From positions 372,001 to 436,000 of the forward strand of contig CAVRYJ010000031.1 in assembly GCA_963725425.1 (NCBI GenBank): a stretch of 64,000 bases of DNA. Reading direction: 5' to 3'. A program made the position numbers and the translations under genes. Within the stretch, counting starts at the first letter, position 1. Each line of letters begins with the position of its first letter. The stretch is from Clostridium_I sp963725425. GTDB taxonomy: Bacteria > Bacillota > Clostridia > Clostridiales > Clostridiaceae. Under the pieces are notes generated by a model. The model saw nothing but the letters and a program-made list of their open reading frames with translations, did no database searches and had not been told where the DNA came from. Positions 51,864-62,238 of the stretch are shown here, piece by piece.

Positions 51864-52343
51864 TTAATATTTTATTGTATAATTCTTCTTATCATCTTTC
51901 CAATTGCATGTTCTTCTGAAATTGCATGAAAAACATTTTCTTGAAAGTTTATCCGCTTTATAAATTATTGTTCCAAGTTCAGAACTTTCTCCACTATTTT
52001 TTCTATGTTCTTTAATAGCATTAGTTATTTTTCTTATTTCCTCTCCGTTAAATCCTGAATTCTTTAATATACTAGCTGCTATCTCAGCACTTGCTTTCTC
52101 GTGAGGCACACCTTCTTCATATTGCCTATGCCTTCCTATATCATGAAGTAATGCTACTGAATATATGATTTCCTTATTAACATCTATGTTCCTTTCAAGT
52201 TTCAATATATAAGCAATTCTTGCCACATCTAAAAAATGCTTTATATTATGTTTACAAAACTTTCTGTGTTTCTCTAGAGACTTTATCTTCTTCAAACAAG
52301 CTTCATATTCATGATTTTTAATTATTTTTGCTACTCTTTCCAT
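51864..52343 (-). CDS. HD-domain phosphohydrolase in the folate cluster
   Basis: This 159-residue HD-domain protein has HNIKHFLDVARIA, the HD pair in VALLHDIGRHRQY, HEKASAEIA, KEHRK and KADKLS. Clostridial folate clusters often contain such a protein, and it might remove phosphates from dihydroneopterin triphosphate, but this is only an inference. A Cys-rich tail (KCFSCNFRRTCNW) could bind metal. GCGAGGAAA precedes the ATG. A folE gene is not in this window. Confidence 0.85.
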   Translation of the reverse strand: MERVAKIIKNHEYEACLKKIKSLEKHRKFCKHNIKHFLDVARIAYILKLERNIDVNKEIIYSVALLHDIGRHRQYEEGVPHEKASAEIAASILKNSGFNGEEIRKITNAIKEHRKNSGESSELGTIIYKADKLSRKCFSCNFRRTCNWKDDKKNYTIKY

Positions 52344-52432
52344 TTTATATTTCCTCGCATTTTTTAAATAGTCTTATTTTATTATAGTATATAGTATATA
52401 ATATTCCTAATACTATAGGAAGAAGTGATTAA

Positions 52433-53266
52433 ATGTATTTTAAAGGAGATTTTCATATTCACTCAAATAAATCAGATGGTGAGTTTTCACCTTCTGAACT
52501 AGTTAAACTAGCTAAGAGTGAAAATATAGATATTATGTCACTTACAGATCATGATACTACAGACGGGCTTAATGAGTCCATATTTGAAGGAAAAAAAATA
52601 AATGTGGAAGTAATTCCAGGCATAGAACTTTCCACTCGTTATAATGGTGAAAGCATACATGTTCTTGGATATTTTAAAGATAACTCATACAAAAACGAAA
52701 AATTTCAAAATTTTTTAAAAGAAATAACTGACTTCAGAGCTGTACGGGCAAAACTCATTGTAACTCAACTAGAAAAGCATTTTAACATAATTATTGATTA
52801 TAATAAAATTCTGGAAAATGCCAAAGGAGTTGTTGCACGACCACATATTGCTAGAGCAATAATTGATACTGGGTACAAATATTCTTTAGATTATATATTT
52901 AATAATATACTAAATGAGGGCAGCCCAGCCTATGTTCCAAATAAAAAACTTGAACTTGAAAATGGAATAAACCTTTTAAAATCTGTTAATGCAATAGTAA
53001 TCCTCGCTCATCCCATTTTAGTTAAAAACAGTTCTATTGAGCACCTTATGTCATTTGATTTTGATGGATTAGAGGCAATTTACCCACAAAATAGCGCAAA
53101 TGATACTAAAAGATTTACTAAAATAGCAGCTGAGTATAATAAAATCATTACAGCTGGTTCAGACTTTCATACTGGAAAAGCTGATGATACGAAACACGGG
53201 AAACTTGGTTCGGTTTTTCTAGATGAAAGCAAAATAAATATATTTTTTAAAAAATTGGTGGAATAG
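52433..53266 (+). CDS. PHP-domain phosphoesterase
   Basis: The 277-residue protein is of the YciV/RNase AM type (PHP fold). It starts KGDFHIHSNKSDGEFSPSEL, then SLTDHDTTDGL, ARPHIARAII and ends with TAGSDFHTGK; these are the metal-binding histidines and aspartates. Relatives hydrolyse 3',5'-bisphosphates or trim RNA. AGGAAGAAGTG precedes the ATG. A terminator follows. Confidence 0.9.
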   Translation: MYFKGDFHIHSNKSDGEFSPSELVKLAKSENIDIMSLTDHDTTDGLNESIFEGKKINVEVIPGIELSTRYNGESIHVLGYFKDNSYKNEKFQNFLKEITDFRAVRAKLIVTQLEKHFNIIIDYNKILENAKGVVARPHIARAIIDTGYKYSLDYIFNNILNEGSPAYVPNKKLELENGINLLKSVNAIVILAHPILVKNSSIEHLMSFDFDGLEAIYPQNSANDTKRFTKIAAEYNKIITAGSDFHTGKADDTKHGKLGSVFLDESKINIFFKKLVE

Positions 53267-53268
53267 AA

Positions 53269-53316
53269 AATGGACTATCTCAAAATCATTTACATCATTT
53301 TGAAATAGTCTATTTT
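53269..53316. terminator. Terminator between PHP and aminopeptidase genes
   Basis: TGGACTATCTCAAAATCATT and TCATTTTGAAATAGTCTA form an imperfect stem followed by TTTTTGG. It lies between two convergent genes. Confidence 0.75.
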
Positions 53317-53320
53317 TGGT

Positions 53321-54730
53321 TTAAATATCTTTAAAAAATGCTACATAAGCATTTTTAGCTTCATATATATCAGCTTTACTTGCTATTTCCCAAGGTGCAT
53401 GCATATTTAAAAGTGCAACACCACAATCTATTACTTCCATTCCATATTGTGCTAATATGTAGGCTATAGTTCCTCCGCCACCTTGGTCAACTTTACCAAG
53501 TTCAGATGTTTGCCATGATATGTTGTTTTTGTCCATAACTCTCCTTATCTCTGCTAGAAATTCTGCATTAGCATCGTTGCAACCTGATTTTCCTTTAGAA
53601 CCTGTGTATTTGTTGAAAACCACACCTTTTCCAAGATAAGCACAATTTTTCTTTTCCATTACAGATGGATAATTTGGATCAAAAGCAGCACTAACGTCTG
53701 AAGACAACATTTTTGAATTAGAAAGTGCTCTTCTAAGTTTTAAATCATTGTAATCCTCACATTGTGCTATAATTTCTGCTGTTGTATTTTCAAAAAACTT
53801 TGAATTCATTCCAGTTGCTCCAACGCTTCCAATCTCTTCTTTATCAACAAGAATTGTCACGCAAGTTTTATTCGTTTCCTTAATTTCAAGCATAGCTTCA
53901 AAAGAAGTAAAAGCGCATATCCTGTCATCATGACCATATCCCATAACCATACTTCTATCTAAACCATAATCCCTTGCAGCACCTGCGGGAACGACTTCCA
54001 GTTCCGCTGAAACAAAATCAGCTTCATCTATACCATATTTTTCATTTAAAATGTTAAGCATATTATATTTAACCTTTTCTTTAATATCCTTATCTTTTAC
54101 AGGTATACTTCCCATTAAAATATTTAATTTTTCTCCCTCAATGGCTGCACTAAGAGGTTTTTTAAGCTGATCCTGAGATAGATGTACTAAAAGATCAGAG
54201 ACTCCGAACACTGGGTCCGTTTCATCTTCACCAATTTTTATATTTACAACTTCTCCATCTTTTTTAACAACTACCCCATGAATGGCAAGCGGAATAGTAA
54301 CCCATTGATATTTTTTAATTCCACCATAATAGTGTGTTTCAAGATGTGCAAGTTCTGTATCCTCATATAGAGGGTTTTGCTTTAAATCAAGTCTAGGTGA
54401 ATCAATATGTGCTCCTAATATTTTCATTCCATTTTCCAGAGGATTTTCCCCAATTAAATACAATGCCAAATTTTTCCCCTTATTATTAGCATATACCTTA
54501 TCTCCAGCTTTTAACTTTCTTCCACTGTCTATGATTTTGTTTAAATCCTCATAACCCTTTTCTTCTGCAAGCTTTATGAATTCAGTTACGCATTCTCTTT
54601 CAGTCTTACATTTTGAGATAAATTTTCTATATCTATCTGAAATTTGAAAAACTTTTTCCAGACTTTTACTTGTATATTTATCCCAAGCATATTCATATTT
54701 CTTCTCTAATATATTTTTTTTTGCTACCAT
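53321..54730 (-). CDS. M18 family aminopeptidase
   Basis: This 469-residue zinc aminopeptidase belongs to M18 (aspartyl aminopeptidase/ApeA type). It shows AHIDSPRLDLK, YGGIKKYQW, GYGHDDRICAF, VDKEEIGSVGATG and LLNMHAPWEIAS, which are the metal-binding and catalytic residues. It is a cytosolic oligomer that clips N-terminal residues from peptides. A decent ribosome site AGGGGGAATTTGAG precedes the ATG. It is the last gene of the hprK-fthC run. Confidence 0.93.
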   Translation of the reverse strand: MVAKKNILEKKYEYAWDKYTSKSLEKVFQISDRYRKFISKCKTERECVTEFIKLAEEKGYEDLNKIIDSGRKLKAGDKVYANNKGKNLALYLIGENPLENGMKILGAHIDSPRLDLKQNPLYEDTELAHLETHYYGGIKKYQWVTIPLAIHGVVVKKDGEVVNIKIGEDETDPVFGVSDLLVHLSQDQLKKPLSAAIEGEKLNILMGSIPVKDKDIKEKVKYNMLNILNEKYGIDEADFVSAELEVVPAGAARDYGLDRSMVMGYGHDDRICAFTSFEAMLEIKETNKTCVTILVDKEEIGSVGATGMNSKFFENTTAEIIAQCEDYNDLKLRRALSNSKMLSSDVSAAFDPNYPSVMEKKNCAYLGKGVVFNKYTGSKGKSGCNDANAEFLAEIRRVMDKNNISWQTSELGKVDQGGGGTIAYILAQYGMEVIDCGVALLNMHAPWEIASKADIYEAKNAYVAFFKDI

Positions 54731-54758
54731 CTCAAATTCCCCCTATGTTGTACATTTT

Positions 54759-55322
54759 TCAGTAAAAATTTTTTTCTGTTATAATATTATGTACTAATAT
54801 ATCATATTTTTCCATTGGAATAGCTTTTAATATTTGAAATTCATAGGCAATTGCAATTTTTTTACATTCACCGTAAGAAAAAAAGCGATCATAAAACCCG
54901 CCACCATATCCAATTCTACCACCACTTTTATCAAAAGCAAGTCCTGGAATTATAGCTATATCCATATCCTTTTGTAAAGCTATATTCTCACTATCTTCCG
55001 GTTCTAAAATACCAAACTTACTCGTTTTAAGCTCATTAATCGAACTAATAAACAAAGCTTTCATTCCCTTTTGCCTATTTATTACCCTTGGCACACATAC
55101 CCTTTTCCCTAAGCTTAAAGCATGTTCTATTATCCTGTGAGTATCAACTTCATTATCAAAACTTACATATATGAATACAACACTAGCATTTACAAAAGCA
55201 CTATTATTTATTACACTGTTATAAATAAGCTCATCCATTTTTTCCTTTTGATCCAATGCTAGTCCCTGCCTTTGGCTAAATATGTACTTTCTTATATTCT
55301 CTTTACTATCTTTCTTCACCAT
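54759..55322 (-). CDS. 5-formyltetrahydrofolate cyclo-ligase
   Basis: This 187-residue enzyme recycles 5-formyl-THF to methenyl-THF with ATP. It has the FTHFS signature FDKSGGRIGYGGGFYDRFF and an N-terminal KENIRKYIFSQRQ. I chose ATG 55322 (MVKKDSKENIR), with GGATGG upstream, not 55346. It overlaps the end of hprK by 17 bases, pointing to coupling. It feeds one-carbon units to purN, purH and metH. Confidence 0.92.
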   Translation of the reverse strand: MVKKDSKENIRKYIFSQRQGLALDQKEKMDELIYNSVINNSAFVNASVVFIYVSFDNEVDTHRIIEHALSLGKRVCVPRVINRQKGMKALFISSINELKTSKFGILEPEDSENIALQKDMDIAIIPGLAFDKSGGRIGYGGGFYDRFFSYGECKKIAIAYEFQILKAIPMEKYDILVHNIITEKNFY

Positions 55323-56226
55323 CTGCAAGTCCATCCATTCTTTCATTTATAGTCTGAACAGGTGATATTTTCGATGTAAGGCTATATCTATAATTAGCAG
55401 CTGCTGCTTCAATTATTACAGCTAAGTTTCTTCCTGGTCTTATTGGAATTGTCATCTTTCTAATAGGCACATTTAAAATTTCGATAAATTCATTATCTAT
55501 TCCAAGTCTATCGTAGTCGCGTCCTTCTTTCCATTGTTCTAGATACACAACCATGTCGATTGTTTTTGTATCTAACACTGAACTAAGTCCATATAATGCG
55601 GGAACATCTATTATTCCCATGCCTCTAACTTCCAGCATTCCATTAGTGATATATGGGGACTTTGCATGTAAAATGCCTTCAATTGCTTTAATATCAACTG
55701 CATCATCTGCCACAAGTCTGTGTCCTCTTTTTATGAGTTCCAAGGCAGTTTCACTTTTTCCTATGCCACTTTCCCCTGTTATTAGTATTCCGAATCCATA
55801 CATATCCACAAGTACGCCATGCATCCTTGTCTCTGGTGCCAATTTTTCATCAAGATAATTCATTACCTTGCTAATAAAACGGGTAGTAACCATATCTGTT
55901 CTCAAAACCCAGCTATTATGGGATTTAGCTTCATCCATAAATTCCTCATGTGGAACCATATTTCTGGCTATAACTATACATGGAGTTTCAAACTGAAAAA
56001 ATTTTTTCAATCTTTTTGTTCTTATTTCAATCCTCATTGCGTCAAGAAAACTCCATTCTGCATTGCCAATCACTTGAATCCTCTCACTAGCAAAATAATT
56101 GTAAAACCCAGAAAACTGTAGCCCTGGTCTATTTATATCACTTTGACATACTTCAGAATCTTTATTCCCTGCTATAATTATATCCAATTTCATATCCGCA
56201 GCTAATGTTTCTATCTTAACAGGCAT
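55306..56226 (-). CDS. hprK: HPr kinase/phosphorylase
   Basis: This 306-residue regulator phosphorylates HPr at Ser46 and controls carbon catabolite repression. It has the P-loop GESGIGKSETALELI and the signature LEVRGMGIIDVPALYG, plus VYLEQWKEGRDYDRLG. I chose ATG 56226 (MPVKIETLAADM), with AAAGGCGG in front, not the earlier ATG. It lies directly after glpX, as is common in clostridia. Confidence 0.94.
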   Translation of the reverse strand: MPVKIETLAADMKLDIIIAGNKDSEVCQSDINRPGLQFSGFYNYFASERIQVIGNAEWSFLDAMRIEIRTKRLKKFFQFETPCIVIARNMVPHEEFMDEAKSHNSWVLRTDMVTTRFISKVMNYLDEKLAPETRMHGVLVDMYGFGILITGESGIGKSETALELIKRGHRLVADDAVDIKAIEGILHAKSPYITNGMLEVRGMGIIDVPALYGLSSVLDTKTIDMVVYLEQWKEGRDYDRLGIDNEFIEILNVPIRKMTIPIRPGRNLAVIIEAAAANYRYSLTSKISPVQTINERMDGLADGEER

Positions 56227-56265
56227 AACATTCAAACCGCCTTTCATAATTTATGACTAATATTA

Positions 56266-57240
56266 TTATTCTACCACGATTTTGCTTTTATTCAAGTCAT
56301 GTAGAGCCTCTACAAATCTTATTGTACCTGTTTTTGAGCTCATTACAACGGAATGTGTTGTAACCATCTCATTTTTTGAGTATATAACACCTTTAAGTAG
56401 ATCACATTCTGTTATTCCTGTAGCTGCAAAAAACACATCATCAGAACTAGCTAGATCATCTATACCAAATATTTTATTAATGTCGTCGATGCCCATAGAT
56501 TTACATCTCGCTATTTCGACTTCACTATGCGGTACAAGTTTTGCTTGCATTTCTCCACCCATACATTTTATAGCTGCTGCTGCAATAACTCCTTCTGGCG
56601 CACCACCAATTCCCATTAGCATATCTATACCTGTTTCTTCAAATCCACAAGCAAGAGCTGCCGCAACGTCTCCTTCACCAAACAATTTAACTCTAGCTCC
56701 AACTTTTCTAGCTGCCTCTACTATATAATTATGTCTTTCTCTCTCTTGAACAATTACTGTAAGCTCAGTAACATCTTTATTAAGAGCTTTAGCTACATTT
56801 ATAATATTCTCTTCAGGTGATTTTTTTATGTCAATAGACCCCTTTGCTCCAGGTCCTACTACTATCTTTTCCATATACATATCTGGTGCATGCAAAAGGC
56901 TACCTTTTGGTCCCATAGCAACTACCGCTATAGCATTAGGTAACCCTTTTGCAATCAAAATTGTTCCATCTAACGGATCTACTGCAATATCCATCTCAGG
57001 CATATTAGTCGCCCCTATACCAACTTTTTGTCCAATATATAACATTGGTGCCTCATCCAATTCCCCTTCACCAATAACAACCGTTCCTCTAACTGGCATT
57101 ATACTAAATGCTTTTTCCATACCATCAACTGCTGCCTGGTCAGCACCAATTTTGTCTCCTCTGCCCATAAATGTTGCTGATTGAATAGCTGCTGCTTCTG
57201 TAACTCTTACAAGTGCCATGCTTATATCAATATTTAACAT
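56266..57240 (-). CDS. glpX: Fructose-1,6-bisphosphatase class II
   Basis: This 324-residue GlpX enzyme removes the 1-phosphate of fructose 1,6-bisphosphate in gluconeogenesis. It has VIGEGELDEAPML, VDPLDGTILIAKGLPNA and GIGGAPEGVIAAAAIKCMGGEMQAKL. I chose ATG 57240 (MLNIDISMALVRVTEAAA), with AGGAGTG upstream, instead of 57294. It precedes hprK by 39 bases, so the two probably share a transcript. Confidence 0.94.
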   Translation of the reverse strand: MLNIDISMALVRVTEAAAIQSATFMGRGDKIGADQAAVDGMEKAFSIMPVRGTVVIGEGELDEAPMLYIGQKVGIGATNMPEMDIAVDPLDGTILIAKGLPNAIAVVAMGPKGSLLHAPDMYMEKIVVGPGAKGSIDIKKSPEENIINVAKALNKDVTELTVIVQERERHNYIVEAARKVGARVKLFGEGDVAAALACGFEETGIDMLMGIGGAPEGVIAAAAIKCMGGEMQAKLVPHSEVEIARCKSMGIDDINKIFGIDDLASSDDVFFAATGITECDLLKGVIYSKNEMVTTHSVVMSSKTGTIRFVEALHDLNKSKIVVE

Positions 57241-57345
57241 AAAATCACTCCTAATTTTCTGATTACATAGTATATAAATAATTTTCACGAACAATTATAT
57301 CACATTTATTGTATAAAACAACTTTATCACTCACTGCAAAAGCCC

Positions 57346-57377
57346 ATGAACACCATGTATCCATAGGCTTTATTTTA
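57346..57377. terminator. Weak hairpin between cls and glpX
   Basis: AAAAGCCCATG and CATAGGCTTT (with mismatches) flank ATGTATC and a T-run on the plus strand. It lies in the 283-base gap 57241-57523, which contains no gene I can see. Confidence 0.45.
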
Positions 57378-57523
57378 TAATTAACTTGGATAATTGCTCT
57401 AAATTCATAGCTTATGAAGCTAATGATTCAATGTATAATATCATTTCATCACAAATTTATTTGTTATCTGACAATTAAACTTAGTCATTTTTCATCTATC
57501 ATATCATATAAACTTGCTTCAAT

Positions 57524-58975
57524 CTACAGAAGACCTGAGAACAATCTAAAAAATCCTTCTTGAAATTTATACCATACACTTCTTGATTTATACCATTCGC
57601 TTGTAACTAATTTACATATTTTTATGTCGTTTTCAAAAATCCTAGCGCAATTCAAAGAAAAATCAGCATTATAAATAAAAGCGTTAACTTCAAAATCTAA
57701 TTTAAAGCTTCTTATATCTATATTAGTAGTTCCTATCGAAGAGACTTCTTCATCAATAACAACCATTTTAGAATGTAAAAATCCAGGATATATATAGACT
57801 TTAATTCCATAGTCCATTAAATCTTGAATATATGAAAAAGTTACTCGATACACCATCTTTTTATCAGGAACACCAGGAATCATTACACTCACATCTTTGC
57901 CTGACATAGCTGCAATCTGCAATGATTCTAAAAAGGTCTCATCAGGTATAAAATATGGGGATTGTATATATATAGACTCTCTTGCGCAATTTATCATCTT
58001 TATGAGTCCCCTTTTTATTTGTTCACCACTGGCGTCAGGTCCGCTAGATACAATTTGCATGGCTATTTTACCATGTGCTTCAAGTGTAGGAAATAACCTG
58101 TCCCCCAGTAGCTCATCACTTATCCCCTCTTCATTGGAGGAGTAATACCAATCCTGCATAAGTCGCGCCTGAAGCATGTAAACAGCTGATCCTGTAATTC
58201 TAATATGCGTATCTCTCCATGGTACCTTATTCTTTCCTAGCCCCATATATTCATCACCTATATTCATCCCACCTAAGTATCCAATATTACCATCAATTAC
58301 AACAATCTTACGGTGATTTCTGTAATTTGCCCTAAGATAGGTTCCAAATTTAAGAGGAAAGAATCTATTAACTTTCCCACCTGCTTTTATCAACTGTTTA
58401 AACATTCTAGAAGGCGTAAAATAACTTCCTAGGTGATCATATAAAAGACGTATTTCCACCCCTTCGCTAGCCTTTCTCGTAAGTAGATCAACTATTTTTC
58501 TTCCTATATTATCATCCTTTATTATAAAATATAATAGATGTATCGTATCTTTAGCTTCTTCTATGTCTTTTATTAGGGAGGCAAATTTGTCTTTTCCATC
58601 AATAAAAATATTAATATCATTATCACTTGTCAATATACTTTTGCTTTCATTGATATGCATTTCAATGATATCATAGTATGATTGACTATTTTTATCTTCT
58701 AATAAAAACTCCTTGTTCTCTAATAAATTTTTTTGTGCAATAATCTGAGTATTGTACTCGTCATCATATTCTTTCTTAATTTTGAACAGTTTCTTTTTGC
58801 TAAACCTTAATCCTCTACCCAGAAAAAGATATAATACAAAACCAACAACAGGTAAAAATGTAAAGATAAGAATCCACATTCCAATTTCCATTGGTTTTTT
58901 TCTTTCCACATATATTGCCGTTATAATAAATAAAATGTTTATAACCGAAACTATCAAACTAAATGGCATACTCAT
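57524..58975 (-). CDS. cls: Cardiolipin synthase (phospholipase D family)
   Basis: This 483-residue enzyme joins two phosphatidylglycerols. It has two N-terminal membrane helices (about 2-20, 31-53) and two HKD motifs (NHRKIVVIDGNIGYLGGMNIGDEY, and LHSKMVVIDEEVSSIGTTNID). Both His-Lys-Asp triads are intact, so it should be active at the membrane. It is monocistronic. Confidence 0.95.
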   Translation of the reverse strand: MSMPFSLIVSVINILFIITAIYVERKKPMEIGMWILIFTFLPVVGFVLYLFLGRGLRFSKKKLFKIKKEYDDEYNTQIIAQKNLLENKEFLLEDKNSQSYYDIIEMHINESKSILTSDNDINIFIDGKDKFASLIKDIEEAKDTIHLLYFIIKDDNIGRKIVDLLTRKASEGVEIRLLYDHLGSYFTPSRMFKQLIKAGGKVNRFFPLKFGTYLRANYRNHRKIVVIDGNIGYLGGMNIGDEYMGLGKNKVPWRDTHIRITGSAVYMLQARLMQDWYYSSNEEGISDELLGDRLFPTLEAHGKIAMQIVSSGPDASGEQIKRGLIKMINCARESIYIQSPYFIPDETFLESLQIAAMSGKDVSVMIPGVPDKKMVYRVTFSYIQDLMDYGIKVYIYPGFLHSKMVVIDEEVSSIGTTNIDIRSFKLDFEVNAFIYNADFSLNCARIFENDIKICKLVTSEWYKSRSVWYKFQEGFFRLFSGLL

Positions 58976-59102
58976 AAAAATCCCCCTTGAACACCCTCCG
59001 CCATTGCCTACTAATATTCCTCGATAAATTATATCACTTTATTACAATCATTTGCCATTTAATTTTTGTAGCTGTAAGCTATATATGATTATTCTTAATG
59101 TC

Positions 59103-62100
59103 TCATATTCTGCTAAGCATAGTAAGTCCTGATACAAGAGCCCAGTCCATGAAATCTAAAGGTACTGTACCTAGCACGGATCTCATAAATGGAACATAAA
59201 TTATACCAGTAAATATAGCAGCTGAAGATGTCATAGCCGCCAACATATATTTACTTGGCCTTATACTTCTGTTATTTCTACAATAATAACAATTTATAAT
59301 TTGGGTGAATACTAAATTTGTAAATGCCATAGTTCTTGCTTTAGCTATTCCCATGCCTAACAGTTGAGGTACTTCAAAAGCAGCAAATGTGGATAATCCA
59401 ATACCAACTCCCCTTCTTAATACTTGTTTGCTAAGTTCCCTATCAATAATAGGTGCTTCCTTTTTCATAGGTGGTATATTCATAATGTTTTCACTTGGTG
59501 CTTCTACCGCTAGCGGTGATCCAAGAATAGACTCGCAGATTACATTAACCAATAGTATTTGAATAGATAACAGAGGTATACTTCTAGTTAATGTAGAAGT
59601 CATAAAAATAGCTATCATTTCACCTAGACTACCGGTTAGTAAATATTGAACTGATCTTCTTATGTTATTAGATACATTTCTGCCTTCTTCTATAGCACTG
59701 ACGATAGTAGAAAAATTGTCATCAACCAAAGTTATTGATGCCGCATCCTTTGCCACCTCACTTCCACTCCCACCCATTGCAATCCCTATATTAGCTTCTT
59801 TAATAGCAGGAGCATCATTTACCCCGTCTCCTGTCATGGCTACCACATAACCAAATCGTTTAAATGCTTTTACAATTCTCAATTTTTCTTTTGGTGATGT
59901 TCGCGCAAAAATTTGAACTTTTTTAATTTTTAAATCAAGTTCCCTATCGCTCATACTTTCAATATCTGAACCTGAGAGTACCAATCCATTTGTTAATATA
60001 CCTAGTTCTTTTCCAATGGCTGAAGCAGTATTTTTATTATCTCCTGTTATCATTACAACCTTAATACCAGCATTATGGCACTTTTTAATTGATTTCTTTA
60101 CATCTTCTCTGGGCGGGTCCTCCATACCAACCATTCCAAGGAATACATGTTTATTCTCCATATTTTCGTCAACTCTACTTCCAAGCTTCTTAAAGCTAAA
60201 AGCTAATACTCTAAGTGCATCTGCTCCCATCTCTCTACATATTTTATCTAGCCTCTCCTTATAAGATGAAGTGAGAAGCTTTTCCTCCCCATCTTCATAA
60301 ATATTACTACAGTTTTTTATTACTGAGCTTAGAGCACCCTTACATATAGCTATTTTCCCTTCAGGAGTATCCACGACTACTGTCATATAACGCCTTGAGC
60401 TGTCGAAAGGTATTTCCTGTAGACGCTGATAATTTTCTTTTATATATTCTACATCTATACCTAGCTTGTTTGCTGCTGTTATTAGCGCGCCTTCAGTAGG
60501 ATCACCTTTTATAATCCAATTGGACTTTTTGTCTCTTAAAAGGCTTGAATTATTGCATAATATTCCATGTTGCAAAAGTTTTTCTAGTGCACATTTGCTT
60601 TCTGAAGCTCCTTCCATAATTGTTATTTTACCTTTTGGCTCATAACCTGTCCCTGATACACTATAATTAGTGTTATCTGCATAAATTCTTCTTACTGTCA
60701 TTTCATTCATGGTTAACGTTCCCGTCTTGTCGCAACAGATTACATTTGCAGCACCTAAAGTTTCTACTGATGGTAGCTTTCTTACAATTGCTTTTCTTTT
60801 AGCCATTCTCTGAACACTCACTGCCATAGCTACAGTTACCACAGCTGGGAGGCTTTCAGGCATTGCTCCTACGGAAAAACCTATCACCATAGTTAATACT
60901 CCACCTATTGTTCTTCCCATTATCAAACCGTAAGTTCCAGCAATAAAACACATAGATATGCAAATCTTAGTAAGACCATTAGTAAAGTTCATCATCCTTC
61001 TTTGAAGCGGTGTAATTTCAGTATTTATATTTTGAAGCAAAGTTGCTATTTTCCCAATTTCGGTGTTCATACCCGTTGCCACTACTAATACCTTTGCTCT
61101 ACCAGATAATACATTAGTCCCCATATACACCATGTTAAATCTATCACCTAAGTCTGCATATTTGTTACACACTTCAGTAAATTTCGATATAGGTACAGAT
61201 TCTCCTGTTAGTGACGCCTCTGAAGTTTTAAAATCATTACATTCAATTATCCTACCATCTGCAGGTATTTTTTCCCCGGCCTCAAGCATTATCACATCTC
61301 CAGGAACAACATATTTGGCATTTATATCCTGCTCATATCCGTCCCTTATAACCTTTGCCTTGTGAACCATCATATCTTTTAAAGAATAAATAGAATTTTC
61401 TGCCTTGCTCTGCTGCAGAGTACTTAAACTAGTTTGCAGTATTACTATTCCAAGTATAGCTATAGCATCTGGTATTTTACCAATTAAAAGTGAAGCACCA
61501 CTTACTACAATTAATAACTTTGTTGAGAAATCCCCAAGATTTTCGAGAAACCTATTAAAAAGAGATTTTTTCTTCTTCTCCGATAATACATTAAATCCAA
61601 ATTTTCTTGTACGCTCCGAAATACTATGTTGGTTTAATCCTACCTTTACATTTGTACCCAAAATAACTTCTACTTCACAACAATCTTTACAATACCATAA
61701 ATTGTTTTGGTCAACATCTGTACTTTGAGCAATTTCCTCTACGCCTATTGGCAAAGTAGCTTGATTATTAAGTTTTATGATATTTCCATGCTTTGAAATT
61801 TGGGACTTAACAATAAATACTTTCAGGTGTTGTACAATATCTTTTTCATTAACTAAAACCTCATTAAATATCACTAAAACCTTACCTGTTATCGGATTGG
61901 CTTTACACTGAACTACCCCACTTAAGATAATCATATGTTTTACTAAACTCTTCCCCATGGCTTCATTTCTATATACAATTTTAACAGGTATTCTAATCCT
62001 TTTGTGGAATACCTCTTCATCACACACATTATGCCTAATTATCCTATTGGTAGAATCTATCATCTTTAACACCATCCGTATTTTAGTTGTATTAATTTCT

Positions 62101-62138
62101 TGATAAAATTTTCCCCAAAAAAATCTGCTATTATTCAT
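59103..62138 (-). CDS. P-type ATPase with HMA-like N-terminal region
   Basis: This 1011-residue ion pump has a poorly conserved N-terminal region (about 50-150) shaped like an HMA-type alpha/beta domain, then the Ca-ATPase-like (P2) core: MPESLPAVVTVAMAVSVQRMA in helix 4, phosphorylation site CDKTGTLTMNEM, and MTGDGVNDAPAIKEANIGIAMG. Membrane helices at the C-terminus end with YCRNNRSIRPSKYML. The transported ion is not clear. The true start may be a few dozen residues later (near MVLKMIDSTN). It is divergent from the small-protein run that ends in another P-type-ATPase-like gene. Confidence 0.9.
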   Translation of the reverse strand: MNNSRFFWGKFYQEINTTKIRMVLKMIDSTNRIIRHNVCDEEVFHKRIRIPVKIVYRNEAMGKSLVKHMIILSGVVQCKANPITGKVLVIFNEVLVNEKDIVQHLKVFIVKSQISKHGNIIKLNNQATLPIGVEEIAQSTDVDQNNLWYCKDCCEVEVILGTNVKVGLNQHSISERTRKFGFNVLSEKKKKSLFNRFLENLGDFSTKLLIVVSGASLLIGKIPDAIAILGIVILQTSLSTLQQSKAENSIYSLKDMMVHKAKVIRDGYEQDINAKYVVPGDVIMLEAGEKIPADGRIIECNDFKTSEASLTGESVPISKFTEVCNKYADLGDRFNMVYMGTNVLSGRAKVLVVATGMNTEIGKIATLLQNINTEITPLQRRMMNFTNGLTKICISMCFIAGTYGLIMGRTIGGVLTMVIGFSVGAMPESLPAVVTVAMAVSVQRMAKRKAIVRKLPSVETLGAANVICCDKTGTLTMNEMTVRRIYADNTNYSVSGTGYEPKGKITIMEGASESKCALEKLLQHGILCNNSSLLRDKKSNWIIKGDPTEGALITAANKLGIDVEYIKENYQRLQEIPFDSSRRYMTVVVDTPEGKIAICKGALSSVIKNCSNIYEDGEEKLLTSSYKERLDKICREMGADALRVLAFSFKKLGSRVDENMENKHVFLGMVGMEDPPREDVKKSIKKCHNAGIKVVMITGDNKNTASAIGKELGILTNGLVLSGSDIESMSDRELDLKIKKVQIFARTSPKEKLRIVKAFKRFGYVVAMTGDGVNDAPAIKEANIGIAMGGSGSEVAKDAASITLVDDNFSTIVSAIEEGRNVSNNIRRSVQYLLTGSLGEMIAIFMTSTLTRSIPLLSIQILLVNVICESILGSPLAVEAPSENIMNIPPMKKEAPIIDRELSKQVLRRGVGIGLSTFAAFEVPQLLGMGIAKARTMAFTNLVFTQIINCYYCRNNRSIRPSKYMLAAMTSSAAIFTGIIYVPFMRSVLGTVPLDFMDWALVSGLTMLSRI

Positions 62139-62238
62139 AGATATATAAATCGTGAATATATTTTTTGTTTAGCATAAATTTCTTCATTTTGGGAACTATA
62201 TATGTGTTTATAAAAATGTATTGTAGAGGTGTATTAAT

